Positions 17,781-26,256 of a DNA stretch of 64,000 nucleotides are shown here, in pieces. The stretch is from Amycolatopsis deserti. GTDB lineage: Bacteria > Actinomycetota > Actinomycetes > Mycobacteriales > Pseudonocardiaceae. Within the stretch, counting starts at the first letter, position 1. Every line of letters begins with the position of its first letter. Under the pieces are notes generated by a model, which was not told the DNA's origin, ran no database searches, and saw only the letters and a program-made list of their open reading frames with translations. The stretch lies in assembly GCF_014653945.1 (NCBI RefSeq), contig NZ_BNAU01000010.1, positions 62,001-126,000 on the forward strand, given 5' to 3'. The position numbers and the translations under genes are program-made.

Positions 17781-18288
17781 CCGTCACGAGCCGGTGGGCC
17801 CGCGCGTCCCACTCGGTTTCGGGCAGCCGTGACAACGCGCCCAGGAGCAGGATGACGTCCGCGGCGTCGACCTCCGCGCGCACTTCGCCGGCGGACTTTC
17901 CGCGATCCAGCAGCATCCCGAGCGCCTCGTCCAGCCGGTGGTGCTGGTCGGCGTAGAGGTCCTGCCACGCCGAGGCCTCGATCGCCGCCATCACGCCGCG
18001 CTTGACCCGCGCGTAGCCGATCAGCCGCTCCAGCCAGGCGGTCAGGGCCTGGAGCGGGGCATGCTCGGCCAGCAGTGGTGCGACGGCGTCGACGAGCTCG
18101 GTCATCTCGTGCCGGTACACCTCGGCGAGCAGGTGCTCGCGGGTCGGGAAGTGCCGGTAGAGGGTGCCTTGGCCGACGCCGGCGGCCTTCGCGACCGCGT
18201 GGAGCTTGAGATCGTCGGAGGTGTTCAGTTCGGCGCGCGCGGCCTCGACGATGCGGTCCCGGTTGGCCGCGGCATCCGATCGGGGCAC
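17752..18288 (-). CDS. TetR-family repressor, likely regulator of the divergent SDR
   Basis: A 178-residue protein with an N-terminal helix-turn-helix: RIVEAARAEL, then LKLHAVAKAAGVGQGTLYRHFPTREHL (shown here only as a description of residues about 27-53). The C-terminal ligand domain carries LERLIGYARVKRGV. GTG at 18288. Two palindromes in the 73-bp gap to the SDR gene are its probable operators, giving autoregulation and control of the SDR. Confidence 0.9.
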   Translation of the reverse strand: MPRSDAAANRDRIVEAARAELNTSDDLKLHAVAKAAGVGQGTLYRHFPTREHLLAEVYRHEMTELVDAVAPLLAEHAPLQALTAWLERLIGYARVKRGVMAAIEASAWQDLYADQHHRLDEALGMLLDRGKSAGEVRAEVDAADVILLLGALSRLPETEWDARAHRLVTVIVDGLRPR

Positions 18289-18303
18289 GGCACTCCTTCC
18301 CTA

Positions 18304-18346
18304 AGCGGACAAGTGTCCGCTACGGTTAAGCGGACAATTGTCAGCT
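18304..18346. promoter_or_regulatory. Two tandem TetR-type operators
   Basis: AGCGGACAAGTGTCCGCT (18304-18321) is a perfect palindrome with 8-bp arms. AGCGGACAATTGTCAGCT (18329-18346) is the same site with one arm mismatch. Centres are 25 bp apart, between divergent tetR and SDR starts. GGGAGGG follows as the SDR ribosome site. Confidence 0.85.
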
Positions 18347-18361
18347 TAGCGGGAGGGTGTC

Positions 18362-19102
18362 ATGAGCGGAGTGGACGGCAAGGTCGTCGCGATCACCGGA
18401 GCCAGCAGCGGCATCGGCGAGGCGACGGCGCTGGAGCTGGCAGGGCGTGGTGCGGCCGTCGTGCTGGGGGCCCGGCGCGGGGATCGGCTCGAGGCTCTGG
18501 TGGGGCGCATCCGGGGCGAGGGTGGCCGGGCGGAGATGCTGGAGGTGGATGTCACCGGCCGGGCTGGTGTCGCGGAGCTGGTGGCGTTGGCGGTGGACCG
18601 GTTCGGGCGGCTGGATGTGCTGGTGAGCAACGCCGGGGTGGCTCGTCTCGCGCCCGTGGCTGATCTCGATGTGGACGACTGGGACGCGATGATCGACGTC
18701 AACCTGCGGGGCGTGCTGTACGGGATCGCTGCCGCGATGCCGGTGTTCCGTCGTCAGGGGCGGGGGCACTTCGTCACCACGGTGTCGACATCGGGGCTGA
18801 AGATCGTACCGACGCAGGCGGTGTACGCGGGGACCAAGAACGCCGTGCGGACCGTGCTGGAGGCATTGCGTCAGGAGTCGACCGACGGGGTGGTGCGCAC
18901 GACCGCGATTTCGCCGGGGTACGTACGGACGGAGCTGGTCGATCACGTCGAGGACCCGGCGCAGCGGGAGGCGGCGCAGCGGGCGATGGCGGAGGTGGGG
19001 ATCAGTCCGGAGGCGGTGGCGCGGGCTGTCGCGTTCGCGATCGAGCAGCCGGAGGACGTGGAGATCGGGGAGCTGGTGATCCGGCCCGCGCGGCAGGGGT
19101 GA
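18362..19102 (+). CDS. Short-chain dehydrogenase/reductase
   Basis: A 246-residue classical SDR. It has the cofactor loop TGASSGIGEATALEL (residues 12-26), NAGVARLAPV, the catalytic Ser region TVSTSG and YAGTKNAV with Tyr and Lys, and then SPGYVRTELVDH. ARRGDR after the second strand suggests NADP preference. The substrate is unknown. It is controlled by the divergent TetR protein through twin operators. The gene is followed by a short gap holding a repeat also present at 56909. Confidence 0.92.
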   Translation: MSGVDGKVVAITGASSGIGEATALELAGRGAAVVLGARRGDRLEALVGRIRGEGGRAEMLEVDVTGRAGVAELVALAVDRFGRLDVLVSNAGVARLAPVADLDVDDWDAMIDVNLRGVLYGIAAAMPVFRRQGRGHFVTTVSTSGLKIVPTQAVYAGTKNAVRTVLEALRQESTDGVVRTTAISPGYVRTELVDHVEDPAQREAAQRAMAEVGISPEAVARAVAFAIEQPEDVEIGELVIRPARQG

Positions 19103-19137
19103 TTCTTGAGGCGCTTCGCCAGCCCACGCGCTGGTTC

Positions 19138-19192
19138 AAAGATCAAAAGATGTCCTCGCCGGACGGGCAGGCTCCGGGATGACCACCCAGCT
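19138..19192. repeat. 46-nt intergenic repeat, copy A (plus shared 3' extension)
   Basis: Positions 19138-19183 match 56909-56954 with one mismatch; the core is CCTCGCCGGACGGGCAGGCT. Copy A runs on as CACCCAGCTC, a sequence that follows copy B only after an extra 178 nt. It lies between convergent SDR and glycosyltransferase genes. Confidence 0.85.
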
Positions 19193-19194
19193 CC

Positions 19195-20280
19195 TCAGCG
19201 CTGTGCGGCTTGGCGGTAGGCCGCCAGCGTCGTTTCCGCTGTGCGGCGCCACGTGAAGCTCGCCGCGTGGGCGCGTCGCTCGATGGACCTCGATGCCAGC
19301 GGGGGTTCCGCGACCGCCTCGCGCAGGGCCGCGATCAGCGCGTCCACCTCGCCGTAGGGCGCCAGGTGCGCGAAGCCGCCCGAAATCTCGCGCAGCGCGG
19401 GGATGTCCGAGCACACCACGGGCACGTCCGAGGCCAGCGCCTCCAGCACGGGCAGGCCGAAACCCTCGTCCCGGGACGGGAGCACCAGCGCGGCCGCCCC
19501 GGCCATCACGTTGTGCAGGTCCCGCTCGGACAGATAGCCCAAGCGCCGGCTCCGCGAACTCCCGGGCGCGGGCCCGGGGCCGGAGAACACCAGTGGCGGC
19601 AGGTCCTCGGCCGCCGCATGAGCCCGCAACAGCCAGTCCAGGCCCTTGCGCGGGCCCGCCGCGCCGACGAACAACAGGTACCGCTCCGGCAGCCCCAGCC
19701 GCTCGCGCATCGGCTCGTCCGGGGGACGTCCGGTGAACCACGCCGCGTCCACGCCCAGCGGCGTCACCACGACCTTCGCCCGGTCCACGTCCAACCGCGT
19801 CGCGACCGCGTCAGCCACCGCCGCCGTCGGGGTGCAGATCACGTCCGCGCGGGCGGCGCCCCGGCGGACCAGCTCCGGCAGCTCCCGGTCACTCGGCGGC
19901 AGCTCTTCGGGCGCGTCCAGGAACGCCAGATCGTGGATCGTCAGCACACCCGCGGCCCGCACCGCGCCGGGCAGCACGAAGTTCGTCCCGTGCACCACGT
20001 CCGCGCGGCCGGCGAACAGCTCGATCGGCGGGAACGTCGACCGCAGCCACGCCTTGCGCAGCATCCGCGCGGCGACCGGCATGCCGCGGGCCCGCGCGCC
20101 GTGCGGCAGCACGTACCGCAACCGGCGCCAGCCGCGCAGGGTGAACGCCACCGCACGCATGTCCACATCGGACATCGAGGCGAGCTCTTCGGCCAGGGAC
20201 GCGGTGTAGCGCCCGATGCCCGTCCGGTCACCCAGCAGCGGGGTGCCGTCCAGCAGGACCCGAAGCGCTCGCTCAGCCAC
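19195..20280 (-). CDS. GT4-family glycosyltransferase
   Basis: A 361-residue cytoplasmic GT-B enzyme. The start at GTG 20280 overlaps the preceding gene's stop by eight bases (GTGGCTGA). N-terminal VLLDGTPLLGDRTGIGRYT is a GT4 opening. DVVHGTNFVLPG and HDLAFLDAPEE follow. The nucleotide-sugar site carries LLFVGAAGPRKGLDWLL and SRDEGFGLPVLEALA with the E-x7-E pattern. Its acceptor is unknown; its place between rmlBD and wbbL suggests a wall or surface polysaccharide. Last gene of a probable two- to three-gene minus operon. Confidence 0.88.
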   Translation of the reverse strand: MAERALRVLLDGTPLLGDRTGIGRYTASLAEELASMSDVDMRAVAFTLRGWRRLRYVLPHGARARGMPVAARMLRKAWLRSTFPPIELFAGRADVVHGTNFVLPGAVRAAGVLTIHDLAFLDAPEELPPSDRELPELVRRGAARADVICTPTAAVADAVATRLDVDRAKVVVTPLGVDAAWFTGRPPDEPMRERLGLPERYLLFVGAAGPRKGLDWLLRAHAAAEDLPPLVFSGPGPAPGSSRSRRLGYLSERDLHNVMAGAAALVLPSRDEGFGLPVLEALASDVPVVCSDIPALREISGGFAHLAPYGEVDALIAALREAVAEPPLASRSIERRAHAASFTWRRTAETTLAAYRQAAQR

Positions 20281-22777
20281 GACGGCGGGCGACCTTCCGC
20301 ACCCGGCCCGCGACCCGCCGCGCCAGCTCCTTCGGGCCACCGTCGGCGAGGTACTCCTTGACCAGCGCCAGATCCCGCCGCACCGCCTCCGCGCCGCGCA
20401 CCGGCTCCTCCGCGGTCAGCGGCGCGGCGCCGACCAGGCGGTCGGCCGCCGGGCGCGGGTTGCGGCAGAACTCCACCAGCGGCGCCAGCGCGGTCGGCCA
20501 CGCGAACCGCTGCGCGACGACCTCGATCCGCGCGCGGCACTCTGCCGCGAAGTCCTCGTCGTAGAGCACCCGCTCCAGCGCGTCCGCCAGGGCGTCCACG
20601 TCCTCGGCCGGCACCACGACACCCAGCTTCTCGTCGCGCACCAGGTCGGCGAACGCGTCGCCGTCCGTGGTCACGATCGGCAGCCCCGCCCACAGGTAGT
20701 CCAGCACCCGGGTGCGGAACGCGAACGTGGTCTCGACGTGCTCGTAGTGCGTGGTCACCCCGCAGTTCGCGTCGAGCAGCCAGTTCTGCCGCTCGCCGAA
20801 GGGCACCCACTGCTCGTTGAAGTAGACGTGCTTGTCGGTGAGCCCGAGCCGGTCGGCCAGGTGGATCGTGCGCGCGCCGATGTCCATCTCGGCGACCTCG
20901 GGGTTCGGGTGCTTCATCCCGAGGAACACCAGCTTCACGTCGGGCCGCCGCTGCCGCAGCCGGTCGATCGCGTGCACCAGCGTCAGCGGGTCGAACCAGC
21001 TGTAGACGCCACCCGCCCACAGCACGACCCGGTCGCTGCCGTCGATGCCCAGCGTCGCCCGCAGGCCGGGGCCGGTGCGCACCGGCGGCTCCGGCGACAG
21101 GCCGAACGGGACGACCGACAGCAGCGACTGCGTGGTCGGGTCCGCGTCGTACAGCCGCGGCGACAGGCGGCCCAGCGCGGCCAGGTGGCCCAGCCAGAAC
21201 AACCGCTGCCGCTCCGACGCGCACAGGAAGAAGTCCCCGCGCAGCAGCTGTGCGTCCAGCACCCGCGTCACGCCGGCCAGATCGGCGGCGCGGCGGTCGT
21301 CCGGCGCGCTCTTGCCCTGCTCCAGCAGCTCCAGGTGCATCGGGTCGTACAGGTCGCAGACCACGATCTTGTTCGAGTCCTGGGCCTTCAGCGCGGGCGC
21401 CATCTCCAGCACGTGACCCTGCAGGATCACGATGTCCGCCCACGCGACCGGCTCGGTCAGGTCCCGCTTGCGCGCCGCGCTCACCGGGAACGGCGCGGGC
21501 GGCGGCGCCGCCAGCGGGTTGACCGTGACCAGGCGCACGTCGTGTTCGGCGGACAGGACCGTGGCGATGTTCCACGCGCGGATCGCCGGGCCCGCCATGC
21601 GGTCGGTGATCGCGTCGCCGGTGATCACCAGGACCTTGCGGCGCTGTCCGAACACGGCCTCGATGCCGAAGACGTCGGCGAGGACGTCGTGCGCGGCGAG
21701 GTAACGCGGCAGGGGATAGGCCGGCTCCAGGGCCTTGCGCATGAGCGGGATCAGGTCGGCGTCGGTGCGCACGCGCGCGGCCTGCTCGGCGGCGCGCGAC
21801 TCGGTCAGCGACGGCAGCAGCTCGACGAACTGGTCGATCGCCAGCACCCCGGCCAGCGTGGTGCGCGGGATCGCCACCGGCGCGGTCTCCACCGGACCGG
21901 CCTTGGCGAGATCCAGCTGGGTGGGGTCCAGCTCGCCGCGGGCGGTGGCGCGGCGCACGGCCAGCGCCAGCGCGGCGGGCAGCACCTTCGCCAGCGTCTC
22001 GTCGGAGAGGTTCTTGTAGAGGGCGGCGAGAGCGTTGCGCTCCAACAGGAACGTCTCGCGACCGGTGTCCGGCGCGTCCACTTCGGACATCGTGCCGTGG
22101 TGGCGGTGGTAGGCGACCGACTCCGGCACGTACCGCACGCGCCAGCCGCGCAGGTTGAGCCGCCAGCCCAGGTCGACGTCCTCGTAGAACATGAAGAAGC
22201 GCTCGTCGAACCCGTCCAGCGCGCGGAACACGTCGGCGCGCACGAACATCGCCGAACCGGTGGCGAACAGCACGTCCTTGGCGACGTCGTGCTCACCGGG
22301 CGCCACGTCGGCCAGCGGACCGCCCGCGTGCCGCTTGTACCCCATGCCGAACCAGGTCAGGCCCGCGTCCACGAAGTCCACGCCGGTGCCATCCCAGTCC
22401 AGGACCTTGCTGGCCACGGCGGCGACGGTCGGCTCGGCGCGCAGCACGTCGACCGCCGCCTTCACCCACGCCGCGTCCGGGCGCGCGTCGTTGTTGAGGA
22501 ACGCGAGCACGCTGCCCTGGGCGTGCCGGGCGCCGAGGTTGCAGCCGCCCGCGAAACCGGTGTTGGTGTCCGACTCGATCACCCGCGCGTCGCCGGCCGC
22601 GGCCTTGATGCGCGCGACGTCGTCCCCGCCCGAGGCGTTGTCGACGACCAGCACCTCGAGGTTCGGGTAGTCGAGGTCCTCGCGCAGGGCGCGCAGGCAG
22701 GCGATCGTGTGCTCCGCGCCCCGGTAGTTCACCAGGATCACCGAGACCAGCGGCAGTGGTGTGTCCCCCTGGACCAA
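20273..22777 (-). CDS. Bifunctional GT2-GT4 glycosyltransferase fusion
   Basis: An 834-residue protein with two catalytic domains. Residues about 8-245 are GT2 (GT-A): VSVILVNYRGAEHT, VVDNASG, NTGFAGGCNLG, FLNNDARPD, MFYEDVDLGWRL. Residues about 400-760 are GT4 (GT-B): MAGPAIRAWNIA, VLWAGGVYSWFDPLTL, VETTFAFRTRVLDYLWAGLP. A roughly 150-residue helical linker joins them. TTG 22777 has GGAGG seven bases upstream. It probably adds two sugars in sequence to a lipid-linked polymer; donors are unknown though dTDP-rhamnose is made next door. Confidence 0.9.
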   Translation of the reverse strand: MVQGDTPLPLVSVILVNYRGAEHTIACLRALREDLDYPNLEVLVVDNASGGDDVARIKAAAGDARVIESDTNTGFAGGCNLGARHAQGSVLAFLNNDARPDAAWVKAAVDVLRAEPTVAAVASKVLDWDGTGVDFVDAGLTWFGMGYKRHAGGPLADVAPGEHDVAKDVLFATGSAMFVRADVFRALDGFDERFFMFYEDVDLGWRLNLRGWRVRYVPESVAYHRHHGTMSEVDAPDTGRETFLLERNALAALYKNLSDETLAKVLPAALALAVRRATARGELDPTQLDLAKAGPVETAPVAIPRTTLAGVLAIDQFVELLPSLTESRAAEQAARVRTDADLIPLMRKALEPAYPLPRYLAAHDVLADVFGIEAVFGQRRKVLVITGDAITDRMAGPAIRAWNIATVLSAEHDVRLVTVNPLAAPPPAPFPVSAARKRDLTEPVAWADIVILQGHVLEMAPALKAQDSNKIVVCDLYDPMHLELLEQGKSAPDDRRAADLAGVTRVLDAQLLRGDFFLCASERQRLFWLGHLAALGRLSPRLYDADPTTQSLLSVVPFGLSPEPPVRTGPGLRATLGIDGSDRVVLWAGGVYSWFDPLTLVHAIDRLRQRRPDVKLVFLGMKHPNPEVAEMDIGARTIHLADRLGLTDKHVYFNEQWVPFGERQNWLLDANCGVTTHYEHVETTFAFRTRVLDYLWAGLPIVTTDGDAFADLVRDEKLGVVVPAEDVDALADALERVLYDEDFAAECRARIEVVAQRFAWPTALAPLVEFCRNPRPAADRLVGAAPLTAEEPVRGAEAVRRDLALVKEYLADGGPKELARRVAGRVRKVARRRG

Positions 22778-22814
22778 CGCCCGACCTCCGTACTCGCCGT
22801 GTGTCCGGCAGAGA

Positions 22815-23729
22815 CTATCGGGAGGTCCAGGCCGCCCAGACCGCGCCTCGGCCGACCGTCGAGCGGCGCGTGATCGACTTCCGCGCGGCCAGTGTCGCGG
22901 GCAGCCGGAGGATCACTTCGCCGAGGACACGGCACCGCAGGCCCAGGCGGAAATTGGGCGCTTCCGGCACGTTCCGCTTGAGCGGCAGCAGGGCGGTGAT
23001 CGCGGTGAACCGGGCCAGCTCGCGCGCGGCGATTCCGGCCGGGGCGCAGCGCAGGAGGGTGAGCAGCCGGTTGCGTTCGTTCCACCGGTGGAAGCTCTCG
23101 GATCCCGGTTGCGTGCTGGCGCCGTGGCGGTGTGTGACACGCGCCGTGGGGACCGTCACGATGTCATGGCCGGCGAGCCGCAGGCGCCACGCGGTGTCGG
23201 TGTCCTCGTAGTAGCAGAAGAAGTCCGCTGGGACCCCGCCGACTTCGCGCAGCGTGGCGGTGCGGATCAGCGCGGCCCCGCCGCAGAAGGCGAACACCGG
23301 GGTCTGTGTGGTCTCCGCGGTGTCGTAGCCGTGGCCGTCCGGGGTGAGGTTCACGCCGAGGGACTGGACCTGTCCGTCGGCGTATTCCAGGCGGGACGCG
23401 GCGGCCGCGGCGTCGCCGACGTGGTCCTCCAGCTCGGCGAGCCAGTCCGGGGCGGGGGCGGCGTCGTCGTTGAGCCACACCGTGAACTCGGTGTCCACTT
23501 CGGACAGCGCGTGGGCGGTGGCGCCGGCGTACCCGGTGTTGCGGGACAGCCGGACGACCTCCGGCGCGGACGGATGCCGGGCCAGCAGGTGGGCGGTGCC
23601 GTCGTCGGAGGCGTTGTCGATCACGAGCAGCCGGTGCGGGCGCGTCTGGGCGGCGAGGGCGTCCAGGCAGGCGGTGATGTGCGCGGCACCGCGCCAGGTG
23701 ACCACCACGACGGTGCTGCGGATCGGCAC
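22815..23729 (-). CDS. GT2-family glycosyltransferase
   Basis: A 304-residue GT-A enzyme beginning at GTG 23729. Motifs: VVVVTWRGAAHITACL, VIDNASDDGT, NTGYAGATAHAL, WLNDDAAPAPDW (metal-binding acidic pair) and FCYYEDTDTAWRLR. It resembles rhamnosyl- or other dTDP/NDP-sugar transferases near rmlBD. The start lies only 18 bp from the divergent GT4 gene. TATTCT (23736-23741) ends six bases before the GTG, so a leaderless mRNA is likely. It lies 37 bases upstream of the GT2-GT4 gene. Confidence 0.87.
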   Translation of the reverse strand: MPIRSTVVVVTWRGAAHITACLDALAAQTRPHRLLVIDNASDDGTAHLLARHPSAPEVVRLSRNTGYAGATAHALSEVDTEFTVWLNDDAAPAPDWLAELEDHVGDAAAAASRLEYADGQVQSLGVNLTPDGHGYDTAETTQTPVFAFCGGAALIRTATLREVGGVPADFFCYYEDTDTAWRLRLAGHDIVTVPTARVTHRHGASTQPGSESFHRWNERNRLLTLLRCAPAGIAARELARFTAITALLPLKRNVPEAPNFRLGLRCRVLGEVILRLPATLAARKSITRRSTVGRGAVWAAWTSR

Positions 23730-23735
23730 ACCGGA

Positions 23736-23741
23736 AGAATA
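23736..23741 (-). promoter_or_regulatory. Minus-10 hexamer for a leaderless GT2 transcript
   Basis: On the minus strand TATTCT sits six bases before the GTG start at 23729, with no ribosome site in between. This is the usual spacing of actinobacterial leaderless promoters. Confidence 0.5.
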
Positions 23742-23747
23742 CGGGCC

Positions 23748-24797
23748 GTGCCGGAACTCGTGGTCATCGCCGAGCAGCTGCTCGCGCCCGTGCCCGGCGG
23801 GACGGGCCGCTACACCGCGGAGCTGCTGCGCGCGCTGACCGAGACCGCCCCGCCGGGGTGGACGGTGTCGAGCGTCACGGCGCGGCACGCCGAGGGGTTG
23901 CCCGGGACGCGGATGCTGCCGTTGCCGCCGCGGGCGCTCGTCGCGGCGTGGCAGGCCGGGCTGCCGTACTGGCCGGGCGGGGACGCGGTGCACGCGCCGA
24001 CCCCTTTGGCCCCGGCGCGAGTGCCGCGCGGGCGCACGCTGTCGGTGACCGTGCACGACACCGTGCCGTGGACGCATCCGGAGACGCTGACGCCGCGCGG
24101 GGTGCGCTGGCACCGGGCGATGATCGCGCGGGCGGCCCGGCGTGCTTCGGGACTCGTCGTGCCGACGCGGGCGGTCGCCGACGATCTCCGCACACGCGTG
24201 CCGGTGGCGGTGCCGGTGACCGTGGCCGGGCACGGGGTGGCGGAGGTGTTCACCAGAGACGACCTGCCCGAGGTGGACGTGCCGGACCGCTACGTGCTGG
24301 CGGTCGGGACCATCGAGCCGCGCAAGGGGATCGACGTCCTGGTCTCGGCGATGGAGCGGGTGGGGGTGCCGCTGGTGCTCGCCGGACAGCCGGGCTGGGG
24401 TGGTCTGGACCCCGTCGCGATGGCCGGAAACCGTGCCCACGTGCGGGTTCTGGGGCGGTTGACCGACGTTTCACTGGCGGCCGTGTTGCGGCGGGCGTCC
24501 GTGCTGGCGGCGCCGAGCGTCGCGGAGGGCTTCGGATTGCCGGTGCTGGAAGCGATGGCGGCCGGGGTGCCGGTGGTGCACTCGGACGCTCCAGCGCTGG
24601 TCGAGGTCGCCGGGGACGCGGGCGTGCGGTTCCCGCGCGGGGATTCGACGGCGCTCGCGGCGGCGCTGAACGACGTTCTGTCCAGTCCGGAACGGGCGGC
24701 TGACCTGGTGCGTCGTGGACGGGCGCGGGCGGCGGCGTTCTCCTGGGAAGGAGCCGCACGAGCCGTTTGGGCCGTGCACGACCGCACCACTTCGTGA
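23748..24797 (+). CDS. GT4-family glycosyltransferase
   Basis: A 349-residue GT-B enzyme starting at GTG 23748 (VPELVVIAEQLLAPVPGGTGRYT). It carries VHAPTPLAP, TVHDTVPWTHPETL, YVLAVGTIEPRKGIDVL and SVAEGFGLPVLEAMAAG with the acidic E-x7-E. It resembles D-mannose- or rhamnose-transferring GT4 enzymes, but the donor cannot be assigned. Divergent from the GT2 gene with an 18-bp gap and followed after 42 bp by another GT4 gene of related sequence. Confidence 0.87.
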   Translation: MPELVVIAEQLLAPVPGGTGRYTAELLRALTETAPPGWTVSSVTARHAEGLPGTRMLPLPPRALVAAWQAGLPYWPGGDAVHAPTPLAPARVPRGRTLSVTVHDTVPWTHPETLTPRGVRWHRAMIARAARRASGLVVPTRAVADDLRTRVPVAVPVTVAGHGVAEVFTRDDLPEVDVPDRYVLAVGTIEPRKGIDVLVSAMERVGVPLVLAGQPGWGGLDPVAMAGNRAHVRVLGRLTDVSLAAVLRRASVLAAPSVAEGFGLPVLEAMAAGVPVVHSDAPALVEVAGDAGVRFPRGDSTALAAALNDVLSSPERAADLVRRGRARAAAFSWEGAARAVWAVHDRTTS

Positions 24798-24827
24798 GTT
24801 CCCGACCACGGCGATCCCGATCAGCCG

Positions 24828-24833
24828 TACCCT
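24828..24833 (+). promoter_or_regulatory. Minus-10 hexamer for a leaderless GT4 transcript
   Basis: TACCCT fits TANNNT and ends exactly six bases before GTG 24840. No Shine-Dalgarno sequence separates them. Confidence 0.4.
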
Positions 24834-24839
24834 GCACGA

Positions 24840-25988
24840 GTGGGAAGAGGCGAACCCAGCGTCCTGATCGATGCCACGGCCGTGCCCGCGGACCGGGGCG
24901 GGGTCGGTCGCTACGTGGACTCGCTGGTGGCGGCGCTGGACGCCGACGGCGCGCCCATCACAGTGGTCTGCCAGCCACGGGATTTCCGGCTCTTCGACCG
25001 GCTCGCGCCGCACTCGCGGGTCGTGCCGGCGGTCCAGTCCACCGCGACGCGCACCGCGCGGCTGATCTGGGAGCAGACGACGCTGCCGTCGCTGGCGCGG
25101 CGGCTGGGTGCGGACGTGGTGCACTCGCCGCACTACACGATGCCGCTGGCCGGGCCGTCGGCGTCGGTGGTGACGTTGCACGACGCGACGTTCTTCACCG
25201 ACGCGGTGCTGCACTCGTCGGTCAAGGCGCGGTTCTTCCGCGGCTGGACGCGCACGGCGTTGCAGCGGGCGACGTTGTGCGTGGTGCCGTCCAAGGCGAC
25301 GGCGTCGGAGCTGGCGCGGGTGGCGCGGCCGCGGCGGCAGCCGGAGATCATCGAGCACGGGGTGGATGTCGAGCGCTTCCACCCGCCGACGCCGGACGAG
25401 GTGCGGGCCGCGCGGGCGGCGATCGGGCTGGAGCGGATGCCGTACGTGGCGTTCCTGGGGGCGCTGGAGCCGCGGAAGAACGTGCCGGCGCTGATCCGAG
25501 GGTTCGTGAAGGCGGTGGAGCACCGGCCCGACCCGCCGGCGCTCGTGCTGGCCGGGCAGCCGGGCTGGGACACGCAGGTGGAGAAGGCGCTGGCGGCGGC
25601 GCCGTTGCGGCTGCGGGTGATCCGGGCCGGGTACCTGCCGTTCGACTCGCTGGCCGGGTTCCTCGGTGGGGCGGAACTGGTGGCCTACCCGAGCCTCGGC
25701 GAGGGCTTCGGCCTACCGGTCCTGGAGGCGATGGCCTGTGGCGCGTGCGTGCTCACCACCCGGCGCCTGTCGCTGCCCGAGGTGGGCGGCGACGCGGTGG
25801 CGTACTGCGGTGTCGGCCCGGGTGATGTCGCGGTGGCGCTGGGCGAGCTGCTGGACGACCCCGCCCGCCGGGCGTTCCTCGCGTCGGCCGCCCAGAGGCG
25901 CGCGAAGGAGTTCTCGTGGGCCACGAGCGCGGAAAAACACCGCGAGGCCTACGGCAAGGCGTGGCACCTGCACAAGCGGGAGCACTAG
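24840..25988 (+). CDS. GT4-family glycosyltransferase
   Basis: A 382-residue GT-B protein related to the preceding gene: SVLIDATAVPADRGGVGRYV at the start, DVVHSPHYTMPL, TLHDATFFTD, FLGALEPRKNVPALI and SLGEGFGLPVLEAMACG. GTG 24840 is probably leaderless. It completes a run of four cluster glycosyltransferase genes before wbbL. The gene content suggests assembly of a short, rhamnose-containing oligosaccharide; the product is not known. Confidence 0.88.
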   Translation: MGRGEPSVLIDATAVPADRGGVGRYVDSLVAALDADGAPITVVCQPRDFRLFDRLAPHSRVVPAVQSTATRTARLIWEQTTLPSLARRLGADVVHSPHYTMPLAGPSASVVTLHDATFFTDAVLHSSVKARFFRGWTRTALQRATLCVVPSKATASELARVARPRRQPEIIEHGVDVERFHPPTPDEVRAARAAIGLERMPYVAFLGALEPRKNVPALIRGFVKAVEHRPDPPALVLAGQPGWDTQVEKALAAAPLRLRVIRAGYLPFDSLAGFLGGAELVAYPSLGEGFGLPVLEAMACGACVLTTRRLSLPEVGGDAVAYCGVGPGDVAVALGELLDDPARRAFLASAAQRRAKEFSWATSAEKHREAYGKAWHLHKREH

Positions 25989-26256
25989 CCGTTGGACGGT
26001 GTTCGGCAGGTGATGTGTCGGCGGGTGTCAGGCGCAACGCCCGGTCGATCTGACTGTCACGGTGGTCGCGGCTGCCCAGCCTTGAGGCGCTGTACCCCCC
26101 ACGCATCCTCGCCTCGAGGGTGACTCGCCTCGCCCCTGGAGGAATTCCTCGGCCGCGGATCCGATTCCCGTAGCCGCACGACTCCTCGGGGTAGCGGACT
26201 GCCGCGGCCGTCAGTCACGGGGTGCCCGCCCGATCGCGCTGCGTAGTGGGGGCACA
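25989..26256. other. 268-bp intergenic region before wbbL
   Basis: No open frame with normal codon use, no T-tract terminator and no copy of the window's repeats was seen here. It presumably holds the wbbL promoter, but no clear -35/-10 pair could be assigned. Confidence 0.4.
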
